From contig JAJFFE010000231.1 of NCBI GenBank assembly GCA_021776775.1, positions 62,001 to 126,000 on the forward strand: 64,000 bases of DNA, read 5' to 3'. Source of the DNA: Planctomycetota bacterium (GTDB lineage Bacteria > Planctomycetota > UBA8108 > UBA1146 > JAJFFE01). Shown here piece by piece: positions 18,267-27,691 of this stretch. Both the position numbers and the translations under genes were made by a program. Numbering within the stretch: the first letter of the stretch is position 1; each line of letters starts with the position of its first letter. The notes under the pieces are model-generated. The model was not told the DNA's origin and did no database searches. It saw only the letters and a program-made list of their open reading frames with translations.

Positions 18267-19649
18267 TCAGTCGTCGGTGTCCAAGCGCCACTGCGCGTCC
18301 GAAAGCCCGGCTTCGATCTCGATCCGGTAGCGCTCGAGAACGTAGTCGCGATAGAGATCCTCGTAGCAGCTACGCTCGAGAACCGACTGTAGACCATGGA
18401 GCCGCGCCAACCAGAACGACTGCTCTGGGCGATCGAGATGCTTCCGCGCGAATGCATACAGATGCGCGTACGCCATGAAGGTGAGCCGCGGATTGTTCAT
18501 GAGGTGAACGCGCGACACCAGGTTGTCGTAGCCTTCTCGCAACCTGTCGGCTGGGACCGCCTCGTCCATGAACAGCTTCGCTTCGAACGCAAGAAGCCGA
18601 GTTCGCGCGTCCATACAACCACGCTGCTCGGCCTCGTCGAGCAACTCGCCCACGCGCTGAAAGACGATGGTGTACCGACCGTCGCGCGCAGCGAACTTCA
18701 CGAGTTCCAACTTGGCATCGAGGACAGCACTGTAGAGCGGAGGATCCAACGCTTCGAACAACTCGATCGCGTGGTTGTACAGGTGGGCCGCCTCTGCGGT
18801 GTTTCCCCAAAGCGTGTCGAGTTTCGCCGAGAGTAGCACGAGATACCCTCGGTAATGTCCGAGCCGCTCCTGGTTCTCTTCGATGAGATTCTGGAGCTCA
18901 CACAGCTCGTAGCTTGCCTTCGAAGTCGCGGTCAAACAGAGGGCGGCTTCGGTTGAGACGAGGTGTGAGTATGCCAAAGTATCGAGATCGTTCTGATTCC
19001 GCGTTTCTCGTCGAAGCTCTTCGTCGCCCAACAGCAGGACCGCACGGCGGAATTGACCGGACGCCACCAAGAGGGCCCCGCGGGCGGTGCGATAGGACCA
19101 GCGGACACAGAAGTCGGCAGCGTCGGCGACGCCGATCGACTCTTCAAGCTCTCGGTCCGCTCTCTGGAAATCACCACGGCGCTGATACGCCCACCCCAGC
19201 CAGTGCTTCTTTATGCAGTGAACGAAGCTCGCGAAGGAGCCCAGCGCGGCGTCTGGGACTGTGGCGATTCGCTCGAGACGCACGGTTGCCTCGACGAAGT
19301 TCAACTCACTCAGGAGATCTTTGGCACCAGCGACTTTCGCAAGGCTGAGGAGCTGTTCGTCACCAAACCGACGCGCAAACACGTGGATAACACGAGCGAG
19401 ATCCAGTCCGAACCGCCGGGCTTCACGACCATTCAAGACGTAGCGAACGATCAGTAGCCGCGCAACCTCCGGGTTGTAGCAGTACTCGGAAAGCACAGCC
19501 TCGAGCTGTGCGATCGTCGCTCCTTCGACTCGTTCAGCTTGCTCGTATTGCCACTCGGGAACGGAGAGACCTTCTTCCCGCGCCAGTTGACGAACGGCGG
19601 ATAGACTCCGACGGCGAAGGAAGGTGAGCAGAACATCGTTCGTTGTCAT
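18267..19649 (-). CDS. helical (TPR-like) repeat protein, cassette copy 2
   Basis: The 460-residue protein starts at ATG with GAAGGGG upstream, 12 bases after the stop of its exported partner. That is the same spacing as in copy 1. It is built of helix pairs such as WLGWAYQRRGDFQRADREL, LVLLSAKLDTLWGNTAEA and LELVKFAARDGRYTIVF. It shares long near-identical blocks with the protein at 15968-17341 (RVHLMNNP, RLTFMAYA, RSCYEDLY, VLERYR). The N-terminus (LLTFLRRRSLSAVRQLAREEGLS) also resembles copy 1 in its first 20 residues. No signal, membrane helix or catalytic motif was found. A cytoplasmic scaffold or regulator that reports on the exported partner is possible but unproven. Confidence 0.75.
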   Translation of the reverse strand: MTTNDVLLTFLRRRSLSAVRQLAREEGLSVPEWQYEQAERVEGATIAQLEAVLSEYCYNPEVARLLIVRYVLNGREARRFGLDLARVIHVFARRFGDEQLLSLAKVAGAKDLLSELNFVEATVRLERIATVPDAALGSFASFVHCIKKHWLGWAYQRRGDFQRADRELEESIGVADAADFCVRWSYRTARGALLVASGQFRRAVLLLGDEELRRETRNQNDLDTLAYSHLVSTEAALCLTATSKASYELCELQNLIEENQERLGHYRGYLVLLSAKLDTLWGNTAEAAHLYNHAIELFEALDPPLYSAVLDAKLELVKFAARDGRYTIVFQRVGELLDEAEQRGCMDARTRLLAFEAKLFMDEAVPADRLREGYDNLVSRVHLMNNPRLTFMAYAHLYAFARKHLDRPEQSFWLARLHGLQSVLERSCYEDLYRDYVLERYRIEIEAGLSDAQWRLDTDD

Positions 19650-19661
19650 GTTCGCCCCTTC

Positions 19662-20333
19662 CTATTCGATCGTCAGAGGGCCGAAGCCGGTCGGAAAGGC
19701 TTCCGCTCGAACCGTCACGAGGAAACCGGTCGACGGCCCGACGTACTTGAGAACCAAGAGTTGCTGGCTCGCCTGAGCAGACGCACTCGTGTCCGGGAGG
19801 CAAACGATACGCTTGAGTTCAAACCCCGCACGCAGCGGATCGATCAGCCGCCCGGGACGGACGCCGAGTACGTGTCGCAGAAACTGATAACTTTCCAATC
19901 CCCAGATCACGACGTTCGAATCGGCAACGGTGTCGTTTCCAGACGTCATCCGGAACTTGAACTGATCGACCGAAGGATTGATCGGCAGCGACCTGTTCAC
20001 GTAAGAAAACAGGAGCGTTGAAAGTTGCCCGAACGGCGATCTAAAGTTCCAACGACCCCCGCACCGTCTACTACTACCGTCGTCTTCACACGTCATACGC
20101 CCGAAGCAGGGTCCCACCGCGAAGCACGCTTCAGAAACGAGAGCGAACGCGGGGTCGGAAACCAGTTGATCGAAAATCAGCCAGTCGAGCTCTGAGCTAA
20201 GGACGGGTGAGCCCGGAGGATCGGGCACGACCTGCGCCACAACCCACAGGGGCAAGACAAGGATCAACGAAACGAAAGCAGCCCGCACATAGCGAGCAGG
20301 CTTGCTGCGTTTGGATTCAGCCACGGATGTCAT
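19662..20333 (-). CDS. exported protein of unknown function, cassette copy 2
   Basis: The 223-residue protein has a basic N-terminus (ESKRSKPARYVR), then a membrane/signal helix (AAFVSLILVLPLWVVAQV). The mature domain is Cys-containing (CFAVGPCFGRMTCEDDGSSR), and copy 1 lacks these cysteines. The layout PPGSP, DWLIFDQ, NVVIW, HVLGVRPGRLIDP, LKYVG and terminal GFGPLTIE matches the protein at 17354-18001. It is the first gene of the array and has about 390 free bases upstream, so the promoter for all four genes probably lies there. No homologous family was recognised. Confidence 0.7.
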   Translation of the reverse strand: MTSVAESKRSKPARYVRAAFVSLILVLPLWVVAQVVPDPPGSPVLSSELDWLIFDQLVSDPAFALVSEACFAVGPCFGRMTCEDDGSSRRCGGRWNFRSPFGQLSTLLFSYVNRSLPINPSVDQFKFRMTSGNDTVADSNVVIWGLESYQFLRHVLGVRPGRLIDPLRAGFELKRIVCLPDTSASAQASQQLLVLKYVGPSTGFLVTVRAEAFPTGFGPLTIE

Positions 20334-20726
20334 CCATCCCCATTGGGAGACGTTTTTTTGGGTTCGCCAAAGCGTAGATGTCGCTGGCGAAGTCTCAGAG
20401 CCTTGGCCGGATAGTAGGAAGAGTGGAAAACCAGTTCCACAGGTTCACCGCAAACGCCCGATATTGATTAAACTCAATCGTGGGTGCGATGCGTCGATCG
20501 ACGAACCTGTGGTTGATTTGGGCTCTGGTCGTTGAGGATGGCGAAGCGCGAACCTGCGCAGTCCGCGCTGAGCATCGGAGCTCGGCCGAAACGTCGGCGG
20601 CACGGTCGCGCGGTACATGGCAAATTGCGACCGGATCCTCACTCCGCGCTATCTCGCGAAGACGATCATCGGGTCGAGCATCCCTCGGTCTCGTCGCTTG
20701 GTGAGCGGCTCAATGCCGCGGAGCGA
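20334..20726. other. intergenic region upstream of the duplicated cassette
   Basis: This region lies between the end of the GAF kinase gene and the start of the cassette, all on the minus strand. It should contain the cassette promoter and possibly a terminator for the kinase. A plus-strand frame crossing it is an antisense shadow. No specific motif was recognised. Confidence 0.45.
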
Positions 20727-22004
20727 CTACGCGACGCACACCTCCGAGACGACCTCGCCAACATGCGAACCGCCGTGAAACCAGAAGGTGGTTCCTTCAC
20801 CGGGTTCCGATTCGACGGTGATGTCGCCACCGAGGCTTTCGACGAGCTTCGTGACGATAGCGAGCCCGGCCCCGGCCCCGCCTCCGTACTCGTTCCCAGA
20901 GTGAAGTCGGCGAAAGACGTCGAAGATCGCGGCTTGATTGGCCGAGTCGATGCCGATTCCGTTATCCCGAACGTAGAACCGTCCGTCGCCCGGTTCGCCG
21001 CTTTCGGTCCCCGTCTCGAACCCGATCTCTATCCAACGATTCGCCTTGTCGTTGTACTTCAGCGCATTCGTGACAAGGTTACGGAACACTTCGGCAATCG
21101 CGACTTCATAGCCGTGAACCACCGGCAGCGTGGCCGCAACGCGCACCTCGGTCTGAGTATCGTCGATCGAAAACTGCAGTGACTCCAATACGCGCTCGAC
21201 CACCTGCTGCGTGTTGACGTCGGCCTTCGACTCTTGGCCCCGTCCCGCCTTGGAATACTCGAGCAGTGAGTCGACCATGTGCTCCATACGGTCTGTCAAC
21301 TTGGCAAGTACCTCCAGCTGCCCGACTCCCGCTTGACCCAATTCCGCGCCGTAGTCTTCGATGAGAAACTGAGAGTAGTGTCGCAAGCCCCGCAGCGGCT
21401 CTTTGAGATCGTGCGAGGCGATGTGGCAGAAGTCGTCGAGCTGCCGATTCGCAGCCTCGAGACGTAGAGTGGCTTCCTGCATACGTCTCTGGTGCTCGCG
21501 AGACTCCAACAAGCTGAGCCGCAGCCCTAGAACCGTGGACACTTGCCGAGACAACGCCTCGAGGATTTCTCGTTGCTCCTCATTCAAGACTCGTGGCTTG
21601 GAGTCGATGACGCACAGGGTTCCGAGGGCCGCTCCGTCGGGAGTGACGAGGGGTGCGCCGGCGTAGAAGCGAATGCTCGGATCTTCGAGAACCAAAGGGT
21701 TGTCCGAGAAGCGCTCGTCGCAAGTCGCGTCTGAAACCACCAATGTTTCGTCGGGCGTCAGGATAGCGTGCGCACAAAACGCTAGGTCCCGGCTAGTCTC
21801 GGTGGCATCGATCCCCACCTTGGACTTGAACCATTGACGCTCGCCGTCCACCAGACTTACCAGCGCGATGGGAGTCCCGCAAATGCTCGCAGCAATCTTG
21901 ACGATGTCGTCGTATTCCCGTTCCGGCAACGTGTCGAGGATCTCGTACCGCTTTAGCGATCGAACTCGCGCGTCTTCGTTGGCCGGATGAGGTGCCTTGG
22001 GCAT
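20727..22004 (-). CDS. GAF-domain sensor histidine kinase
   Basis: The 425-residue soluble kinase begins with the typical start of GAF kinases (SLKRYEILDTLPEREYDDIV). The GAF domain (about 28-163) contains LVDGERQWFKSKVG and FYAGAPLVTPDGAALGTLCV. A coiled helix leads into a HisKA domain with His198 in FCHIASHDLKEPLRG. The ATPase domain shows NLVTNALKYN (about 309-318), the G1 box RDNGIGI, the F-like IFDVFRRLH and the G2 box GAGAGLAIV. All residues for autophosphorylation are present. It lies 109 bases downstream of a receiver-type protein on the same strand, a likely signalling partner. Bacteriophytochrome-like and light- or redox-sensing kinases share this C-terminal half, but no chromophore site is evident. 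Confidence 0.9.
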   Translation of the reverse strand: MPKAPHPANEDARVRSLKRYEILDTLPEREYDDIVKIAASICGTPIALVSLVDGERQWFKSKVGIDATETSRDLAFCAHAILTPDETLVVSDATCDERFSDNPLVLEDPSIRFYAGAPLVTPDGAALGTLCVIDSKPRVLNEEQREILEALSRQVSTVLGLRLSLLESREHQRRMQEATLRLEAANRQLDDFCHIASHDLKEPLRGLRHYSQFLIEDYGAELGQAGVGQLEVLAKLTDRMEHMVDSLLEYSKAGRGQESKADVNTQQVVERVLESLQFSIDDTQTEVRVAATLPVVHGYEVAIAEVFRNLVTNALKYNDKANRWIEIGFETGTESGEPGDGRFYVRDNGIGIDSANQAAIFDVFRRLHSGNEYGGGAGAGLAIVTKLVESLGGDITVESEPGEGTTFWFHGGSHVGEVVSEVCVA

Positions 22005-22113
22005 AGATGGAGTCCTACTACCGATTCACGGGCTGAAAGATAGACAATAGAAGTTAGCCTTTGAGCGGGTCGCTTCATAAAGAGCGCTGCGCGAATTGTC
22101 GTGAGCGAGCGTC

Positions 22114-23196
22114 TCAATATGGCCCCTCGGCCGACGTCACACGCAACGGTAGCCGAACGATGATCTCCGACTGTCCCTCGACGAAGTCCAGGAACGATAC
22201 GTCGCCGCCGTGGATCGACACGACCCGTTGGGCGACGTAGAACCCTAAATCCATGATCTCGCCGGTGTTCGAAGCCAAGTCCGGCGCAATCCCGGCGTCG
22301 CCGATGGGGAACCTGACTTGAACGAATTCTTCGTCTTCGGACGTCACTTCGATCGCTACGGCGTGCCCCTTCGTCAACGAGGCGGCGGCTACTTCCACGA
22401 CATGAGTCAGTGCGGTCTGCAACCAGTGAGTATCGACTCGGAGCTCAGGGTCCATGGTCATGGGCGATAGCTCGAGGAGGTCGCCGCGACTGGCGATGAC
22501 CGACTCGAGGACGACGCTCAGCTTTGTGGTGACGGGGCGAATCGTGTCGCGGCCAAACCCGACTTTCGTCGCTTGGACCAAGGTCTCAATAGCCTGCTCG
22601 ACCCGCCGACGTTCCTCCAGCGAAGCCAGAGCGCACTCCCGCTGCATGTCGCTCAGGGAGCCCGAGAGCCCGGCGATCAAGGCCAATTCCGCCTCGCGGC
22701 CGGCGGCCAATTGCGACTGCGCCTGACCCGCGATGTATTGACACAAGCCCTCGAGTTCTTGAGCGCGCTCTGCGGCGCGCGTCGCCTCGTTTTGTTCGAC
22801 TTCCCGGCGTCGATTGGCCTCGAAGGCGTTGTTCAAGGCGCGTTGTAGCTCGCTTCCGCTAACCCCGGACTTCAGCAAGTAGTCGGCGGCACCCGCGTGA
22901 ATCGCTTCGACGGCAGCGTCCTCGCCGGCTCCACCGGTCAGGACAATGACGGGCGCCGACACGCCGAGCTCCAAGAGCTCGCGAAGGACGTCGAGTCCAC
23001 TGACCATGCCCAGGTTGTAGTCGAGAAAGATGACGTCCACTTCAAACGTCGGGAGCGCGGCAACCGCGGCTTCCGGATCTTCGTATGAAGTAAACGAGAG
23101 CGGGCCGGGGGTCAGCCGAGACAAGAACCGTTCGAGAATCTTGCTGTCGATCGGGTTGTCATCGACGGAGACCACCTTCAGGGCGCTCTGGATCAT
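22114..23196 (-). CDS. receiver-domain protein with degenerate histidine-kinase-like ATPase domain
   Basis: The start is the ATG at 23196 (MIQSALKVVSVDDNP), giving 360 residues. Upstream codons of the longer frame are not protein-like. The receiver domain (1-125) has Asp12-Asp13, phosphoacceptor Asp59 in FLDYNLG, Thr87 and Lys109, so it should accept phosphate. A long coiled coil (about 125-215) replaces an ordinary HisKA helix. The C-terminus (about 220-350) has the layout of a GHKL ATPase, but the N box reads TALTHVVEVAAAS, the G1 region DAGIAPD and the G2 region DLGFYVAQ. No His in a kinase-type context was seen. It is therefore probably a pseudokinase or adaptor controlled by phosphorylation, perhaps from the GAF kinase downstream. 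Confidence 0.8.
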   Translation of the reverse strand: MIQSALKVVSVDDNPIDSKILERFLSRLTPGPLSFTSYEDPEAAVAALPTFEVDVIFLDYNLGMVSGLDVLRELLELGVSAPVIVLTGGAGEDAAVEAIHAGAADYLLKSGVSGSELQRALNNAFEANRRREVEQNEATRAAERAQELEGLCQYIAGQAQSQLAAGREAELALIAGLSGSLSDMQRECALASLEERRRVEQAIETLVQATKVGFGRDTIRPVTTKLSVVLESVIASRGDLLELSPMTMDPELRVDTHWLQTALTHVVEVAAASLTKGHAVAIEVTSEDEEFVQVRFPIGDAGIAPDLASNTGEIMDLGFYVAQRVVSIHGGDVSFLDFVEGQSEIIVRLPLRVTSAEGPY

Positions 23197-23738
23197 GGTC
23201 CGGCCAATCCAATGGAAGGAAGCGACGCTAAGCAGCGCCAAATCGTAGCATCTCGCTTGAACGCGGGACAAACGTGTAACGGACGCCTGACGACTAACCC
23301 CGCGCTTCATTAGTCCTTTCGGAATAAACATTGAGTCGCTGAATGGGTATTTCGCCGACCGCCCGGCGGAGTTATAGGAGCTTGGGCGTACGGCGGGAGC
23401 GCGCCCCCCTGGACTATCCAAGCGTCGATCGCGCTGATGCTCGAACCGCGCCCGGTCCCGCGGCGAGACGGCGGCGAGACGGCGAAGCCAACTTGCGCAT
23501 CTCGGTCAAATTACGGCGACCGTCCTCGAACGCACGTCCTCCGGAAGCAGCGAACCTCACCACAAGTCGTGCTGCGTAGGGCAATCGGGCGCGACTCGGG
23601 CCCATTCTCATCTCTCCGCCGAACCAGACGGGGGTTGGACACTCCTTGTCCTACGGGATGGTCTAGGATGCTGAGCATCGAACCTTGCGCACGGGGGCTT
23701 TGGTTTTGTTCTCAATTTGAACTCTGGGGAGAGTCTTG
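23197..23738. other. divergent intergenic region
   Basis: About 540 bases lie between the receiver gene (minus) and the WYL regulator (plus). A short direct repeat GGCGAGACGGC occurs twice in tandem near 23460-23485. A GGGGAGA ribosome site for the WYL gene lies at the end. No gene or RNA was recognised; both promoters should be here. Confidence 0.45.
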
Positions 23739-24743
23739 ATGACAGATGAGCCGCAACTATATAGGTCTGCCGAGGGAGACTATCTGAGTCGGTGGAAACG
23801 TGTTGTCTTCTTGGATCAGCGGTTTCGGGATGGATCGTTTCCCAATGCGACGGAGTTGGCCGGGATTTGTGGCGTTTCGACGAAGACGATTCACCGCGAT
23901 ATCGAGGCGATGCGTTTGGAGTTGTCGGCGCCGATTGAGTTCGTGAAGGCCGAGAACGGCTATCGATACACGGATGGTGATTTCGCCATACCGGCGGCGA
24001 CGCTTTCGGAACGTAACTTGTTTGCACTGATGGTGGCGGAGAATGCCATCGCCAATTACGAAGGTACGCCACTGGTCGAGTATCTGCGTGAAGCGTTCGG
24101 CAAGATTCTGTCGGTACTTCCCGGTGACGTGCGTGAAAAGCACGAACTCGGGGCTCGAGCGATTCGCTTCGGAGGACTTCCCGCTCCGCGGATCCGTCCG
24201 GATGTATGGAACTCAGTCGCACGAGCAATTCGCGACCAGCGGGCCATAGATGTAATGTATCGCAAGCCGGGAAAGCCGTCGGGCACTCGGGCGTTGCACC
24301 CGTACCTCTTGGTCGTACGAGAGCGCGACTGGTTCTTGATCGCCCGAGATCCTGATCGAGACGCAGTGTTGACCTACTATGTGCCTCGGATCGACTCGGT
24401 CACGGTGCTCGATGAAGAGTTCGAAATCGAACGGGACTTCTCGGCGGCCGAGTACTACCGATTCGGTTTCAACGCCATGCAAAGTCATGCCGACGCGGAC
24501 GAAGTGGTGCTTCACTTCGCGTCCGACGCAGCCCACTTGGCGCAAGAGCGCGCGTGGTCGCCTGATCAGCACGTCGACGTCGACCACGACGGATCGGCGC
24601 GAGTTCGCTTTCACTCTTCGGCACTCTTTGCGATTCAACGCGCGGTGCTTCAGTACGGAGGCGAGGTCACGGTGGAGGCGCCGCCGGCACTACGCGACGG
24701 GGTACGAAGCGCGGCGGAACGAATAATCGCGTCACACGGCTAG
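23739..24743 (+). CDS. HTH-WYL transcriptional regulator
   Basis: The 334-residue protein has an N-terminal DeoR-like helix-turn-helix (about 15-75). This includes LAGICGVSTKTIHRDIEAMR, a recognition helix, and a short wing. A middle segment (about 85-135) leads to the WYL domain (about 145-240). That domain includes IDVMYRKPG, a variant HPYLLVVRERDWFLIARD and VPRIDSVTVLDEEFEIER. It ends with a WCX-like beta-alpha C-terminal extension (about 250-330). WYL domains sense nucleic-acid fragments or nucleotides and often control DNA repair or phage defence. The addB-addA genes follow 116 bases downstream on the same strand, so it is a likely regulator of this repair unit. A TTG codon directly precedes the ATG, and GGGGAGA supports this start. 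Confidence 0.88.
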   Translation: MTDEPQLYRSAEGDYLSRWKRVVFLDQRFRDGSFPNATELAGICGVSTKTIHRDIEAMRLELSAPIEFVKAENGYRYTDGDFAIPAATLSERNLFALMVAENAIANYEGTPLVEYLREAFGKILSVLPGDVREKHELGARAIRFGGLPAPRIRPDVWNSVARAIRDQRAIDVMYRKPGKPSGTRALHPYLLVVRERDWFLIARDPDRDAVLTYYVPRIDSVTVLDEEFEIERDFSAAEYYRFGFNAMQSHADADEVVLHFASDAAHLAQERAWSPDQHVDVDHDGSARVRFHSSALFAIQRAVLQYGGEVTVEAPPALRDGVRSAAERIIASHG

Positions 24744-24859
24744 CTAGCTCGAGACACGACCGTGTCACGTCAGTACTTCGCTGTCGACGCTCACGACGTC
24801 GACACGGGATCTGCTTTTCGCTCAGACTTGGTTCAGCCTCTCCTTCCGACGGGCCGCGA

Positions 24860-27691
24860 ATGTCGCTTTCGTTTCAACTTCACATCACCCCGACTCTCGC
24901 CGGGCAGTCTCACAACTGGTCAGGCGCCTCTGCCCTTGGTCGTATCTGCGGGGGAAGAACGTCCCTTCTCGATTGGTTGGAAATTCAACTGGGTTGCGCC
25001 AAACTTCCCGTACCCATGGGGCGGGAATTGGCCTACCGCGCGGTCCTCGAACAATTGGCTGCTTCGGGTGAATGGGGATCGACCGGTCAAGACGGCCTGA
25101 CCCGCAGTTTTTCTATCGATCCGCTGGGCACAGCCGCAACCCTGCTGGCGCACCGCGACGAGTTGCTCCTCTGCGGCTGGAACGGAAAAGATGCGCCAAC
25201 CGAGTTGCTCGTCGTCCTTGCGCGAGTCGAAACGATCTGCCGTCGAGACGGCGTGTCGATCGACGGATCGGAGGCGGAACGGCTACTACACGTCGAACAG
25301 TTACTCGACGAAGGACGACTACTGCCTAGCTACACGTTGCTTGTCGAAGCGCCGGCTTTCCAGTGGCCGCACCGGTGGCGAAAGCTCCTCGCACGACTCC
25401 GCCCGGAGACCAGCGAGTCCGCCGCTGCCCCCACTGACAGCGATCGAGCCGCCCGTCCTGACAGCGCCCTAGTACACGTGCAGGCCTCTTTCCAAGGGCT
25501 GCTCAAGGACTCCCAGCCGGAGCTATCCGTGCTTCCCGATGAATCACTCCAATGGTGGCGCGCGGCGAGCGCGTCTGCGGCGTGTGAGTCGGTGGCAGAT
25601 ATCCTGGATCGTGCCGCTACGAACGATCCAGCCCCGCGGATCGCCGTGCTGTGCGAAGAGCCGTCACTCGCACGACAACTCGATGGTGCACTCGAAAGAC
25701 GCGGCGCCCCAACGCTCGGAGTCGCGATCGACCGGGCCCCCTTGCCCGCGTTGCAAGTGCTGCCGCTCGCGCTCGAGTTGGGTTGGGATCCACTCGATCC
25801 GCAAGTATTACTCGACTTTCTCACCTTGCCCCTCACCCCACTCACACCGTCGCTCGCAAGAAGATTGGCGCGCGCGATCGGCGAAGCGCCGGGGATCGGT
25901 TCGGACTCGTGGGAAGCGGAACTCACGAGCTGCGAGGAAGTCGCGCTCGAAACAGATCCCGATACGGACGTCGCATGGATACGGAATCAGGTTCGCGACT
26001 GGATCGATTCTCCGCGTCACGATCGGACCGCCGGCTTGGATCGACAGTGGATCACACGGCGCGCGTTGCAGGTGTCCCGGTGGGGAACGCGACAAGCGGC
26101 CAAGTTTCGTGACTCCGACCCCGAACGTTCTCGATCGCTGGCCGCCGCCGCGCGCCAAGCGGAGTTGCTGTGCCAGTTGATCGACGAAGATTGGATCGCC
26201 AGCGGTGAACGCGTCTCCGAGCCGCTCCTCGCCCGGCTACTCGATGCCGTCAGCCGCTCGAGCAGCGTCAGCCATCCCAGGGTTCGCCTGGCCGGGAGCG
26301 CACGTTGGGTACGCGGACTGAGCGAGCTAGTCGGGGACGCGGCTCAGTTCGATCATTTGATCTGGCTCGGCACCAGCGCGCGCGACAGCCACCGCTCTCG
26401 CTGGTGCACGACCGACCTGCGTGACATGCAGGCCGGCGGTATCGACATCGATGACGGGCAGCGGGCACTGAAAACCGTTCGGGCGTCTGAGCTCCGCGCT
26501 TGGGGTGGCATTCGTCGATCCGTCGTCGCGATAGAAATTCCATCCGATCACGACCATCGCCCCCACCCATTGTGGCTTCGGGTACGGCAATCGCTGACCA
26601 GGACATTGGACGACGGTTCGATCTTCCCTGTCGAACCGCGCTCGCTCGAACACGCCCTGCACGAATCGGCGCTAGCCGCGCCAGCTCATCGGGAGAACGC
26701 AGCGGCTGCTTCAACCAAGGCGTTCGTTCGGAGCCACGACGTCACGCACGAGCCACCGCGACGATCTCCGACGGTGTGGCACGTCGATCCAACACTTCTT
26801 CACGATCGCGAGCGAAGCTCGTCGACGAGCTTGGATCGAAGGTTGAAGTGCCCACTCGCGTGGACCCTCAACTACATCGCCAAGGTCCGTAAGAGCGAAG
26901 CCGTGCGGGTCAACCTGGACAATCGTCTCAAGGGAACGTTCTGCCACCACGTTCTGGAGCGCGTGCTGCCCACGGCCGACCTGAGCGACGTCGACGCGGT
27001 CGTCTCGCGCGTCGAGACAGTGTTCGACGAACGAGTTGCCAAGGAAGCGGCTCCACTCGCCCAGACCACGGCCACGGCCGACCGGGCACGACTACGAAAG
27101 GACCTAGCCCACGCCACGAGGACCTTGGTCGCAGTCCTCGCTCGCGGCGGCTACCGAATCGTAGCGATGGAAAAAGAGTGCACCCGTCCCTTCGAAGATC
27201 GCGAGCTGCAAGGGTTCATCGACTGCCTAGTCATCGACGAACATGGACACGAAGCGGTCGTCGACTTCAAGTACACGTCGTGGGCGTCCGGCTATCGCAC
27301 GCACATCAAAGACGGGACTGCGCTGCAACTCGCCACTTACGGTGCGCTGCGACAAACGGCGGCCGACGGTGCGCGTTTTCCCCGGGTAGCGTATCTCATG
27401 TTGATGACCGGTGAACTGATGACTCCGGACGGCTCTCCTCTGCTTGGCGCCGGCGAAACAGACATCGTCTCGGGTGCCCCAGCTATGGCCGAGGTGTGGG
27501 CGGAGTTCACCCGAACCCTACGCGGCGCAGAAGGGTGGTTGCAGTCGGGTGACATTCCCGTCCGTCCACGGCAGGCAGCCAGCGACTGGCCGCCGGGGAT
27601 CGACCGAATCATCCATCCGTCGAATCCTCCGAAAGAGGTCTGTCGGTTCTGTGACTACAAGATGCTCTGCGGACTCGAGGAGGCACGCTGA
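24860..27691 (+). CDS. addB: AddB-like PD-(D/E)XK nuclease subunit of double-strand-break repair complex
   Basis: This is a 943-residue protein. The C-terminal third is a RecB-type nuclease with GTFCHHVLERVL (about 693-704), LQGFIDCLVI and the catalytic AVVDFKYTSW (Asp and Lys, about 799-804), then LQLATYGAL. Four cysteines typical of the AddB iron-sulphur site are visible: one before the nuclease (RRLKCPLAW, near 664) and three at the end in CRFCDYKMLC. The N-terminal two thirds are helicase-like but lack a Walker A motif, as in AddB proteins of several phyla. With AddA it would resect DNA ends for RecA loading. The stop overlaps the addA start (TGATG). No strong ribosome site precedes the ATG, so the start is less certain than the rest. 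Confidence 0.85.
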   Translation: MSLSFQLHITPTLAGQSHNWSGASALGRICGGRTSLLDWLEIQLGCAKLPVPMGRELAYRAVLEQLAASGEWGSTGQDGLTRSFSIDPLGTAATLLAHRDELLLCGWNGKDAPTELLVVLARVETICRRDGVSIDGSEAERLLHVEQLLDEGRLLPSYTLLVEAPAFQWPHRWRKLLARLRPETSESAAAPTDSDRAARPDSALVHVQASFQGLLKDSQPELSVLPDESLQWWRAASASAACESVADILDRAATNDPAPRIAVLCEEPSLARQLDGALERRGAPTLGVAIDRAPLPALQVLPLALELGWDPLDPQVLLDFLTLPLTPLTPSLARRLARAIGEAPGIGSDSWEAELTSCEEVALETDPDTDVAWIRNQVRDWIDSPRHDRTAGLDRQWITRRALQVSRWGTRQAAKFRDSDPERSRSLAAAARQAELLCQLIDEDWIASGERVSEPLLARLLDAVSRSSSVSHPRVRLAGSARWVRGLSELVGDAAQFDHLIWLGTSARDSHRSRWCTTDLRDMQAGGIDIDDGQRALKTVRASELRAWGGIRRSVVAIEIPSDHDHRPHPLWLRVRQSLTRTLDDGSIFPVEPRSLEHALHESALAAPAHRENAAAASTKAFVRSHDVTHEPPRRSPTVWHVDPTLLHDRERSSSTSLDRRLKCPLAWTLNYIAKVRKSEAVRVNLDNRLKGTFCHHVLERVLPTADLSDVDAVVSRVETVFDERVAKEAAPLAQTTATADRARLRKDLAHATRTLVAVLARGGYRIVAMEKECTRPFEDRELQGFIDCLVIDEHGHEAVVDFKYTSWASGYRTHIKDGTALQLATYGALRQTAADGARFPRVAYLMLMTGELMTPDGSPLLGAGETDIVSGAPAMAEVWAEFTRTLRGAEGWLQSGDIPVRPRQAASDWPPGIDRIIHPSNPPKEVCRFCDYKMLCGLEEAR

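Noticed and set aside
20532-21182. 216-codon plus-strand open frame
   Set aside because: It overlaps the GAF kinase gene on the other strand and has no ribosome site or domain.
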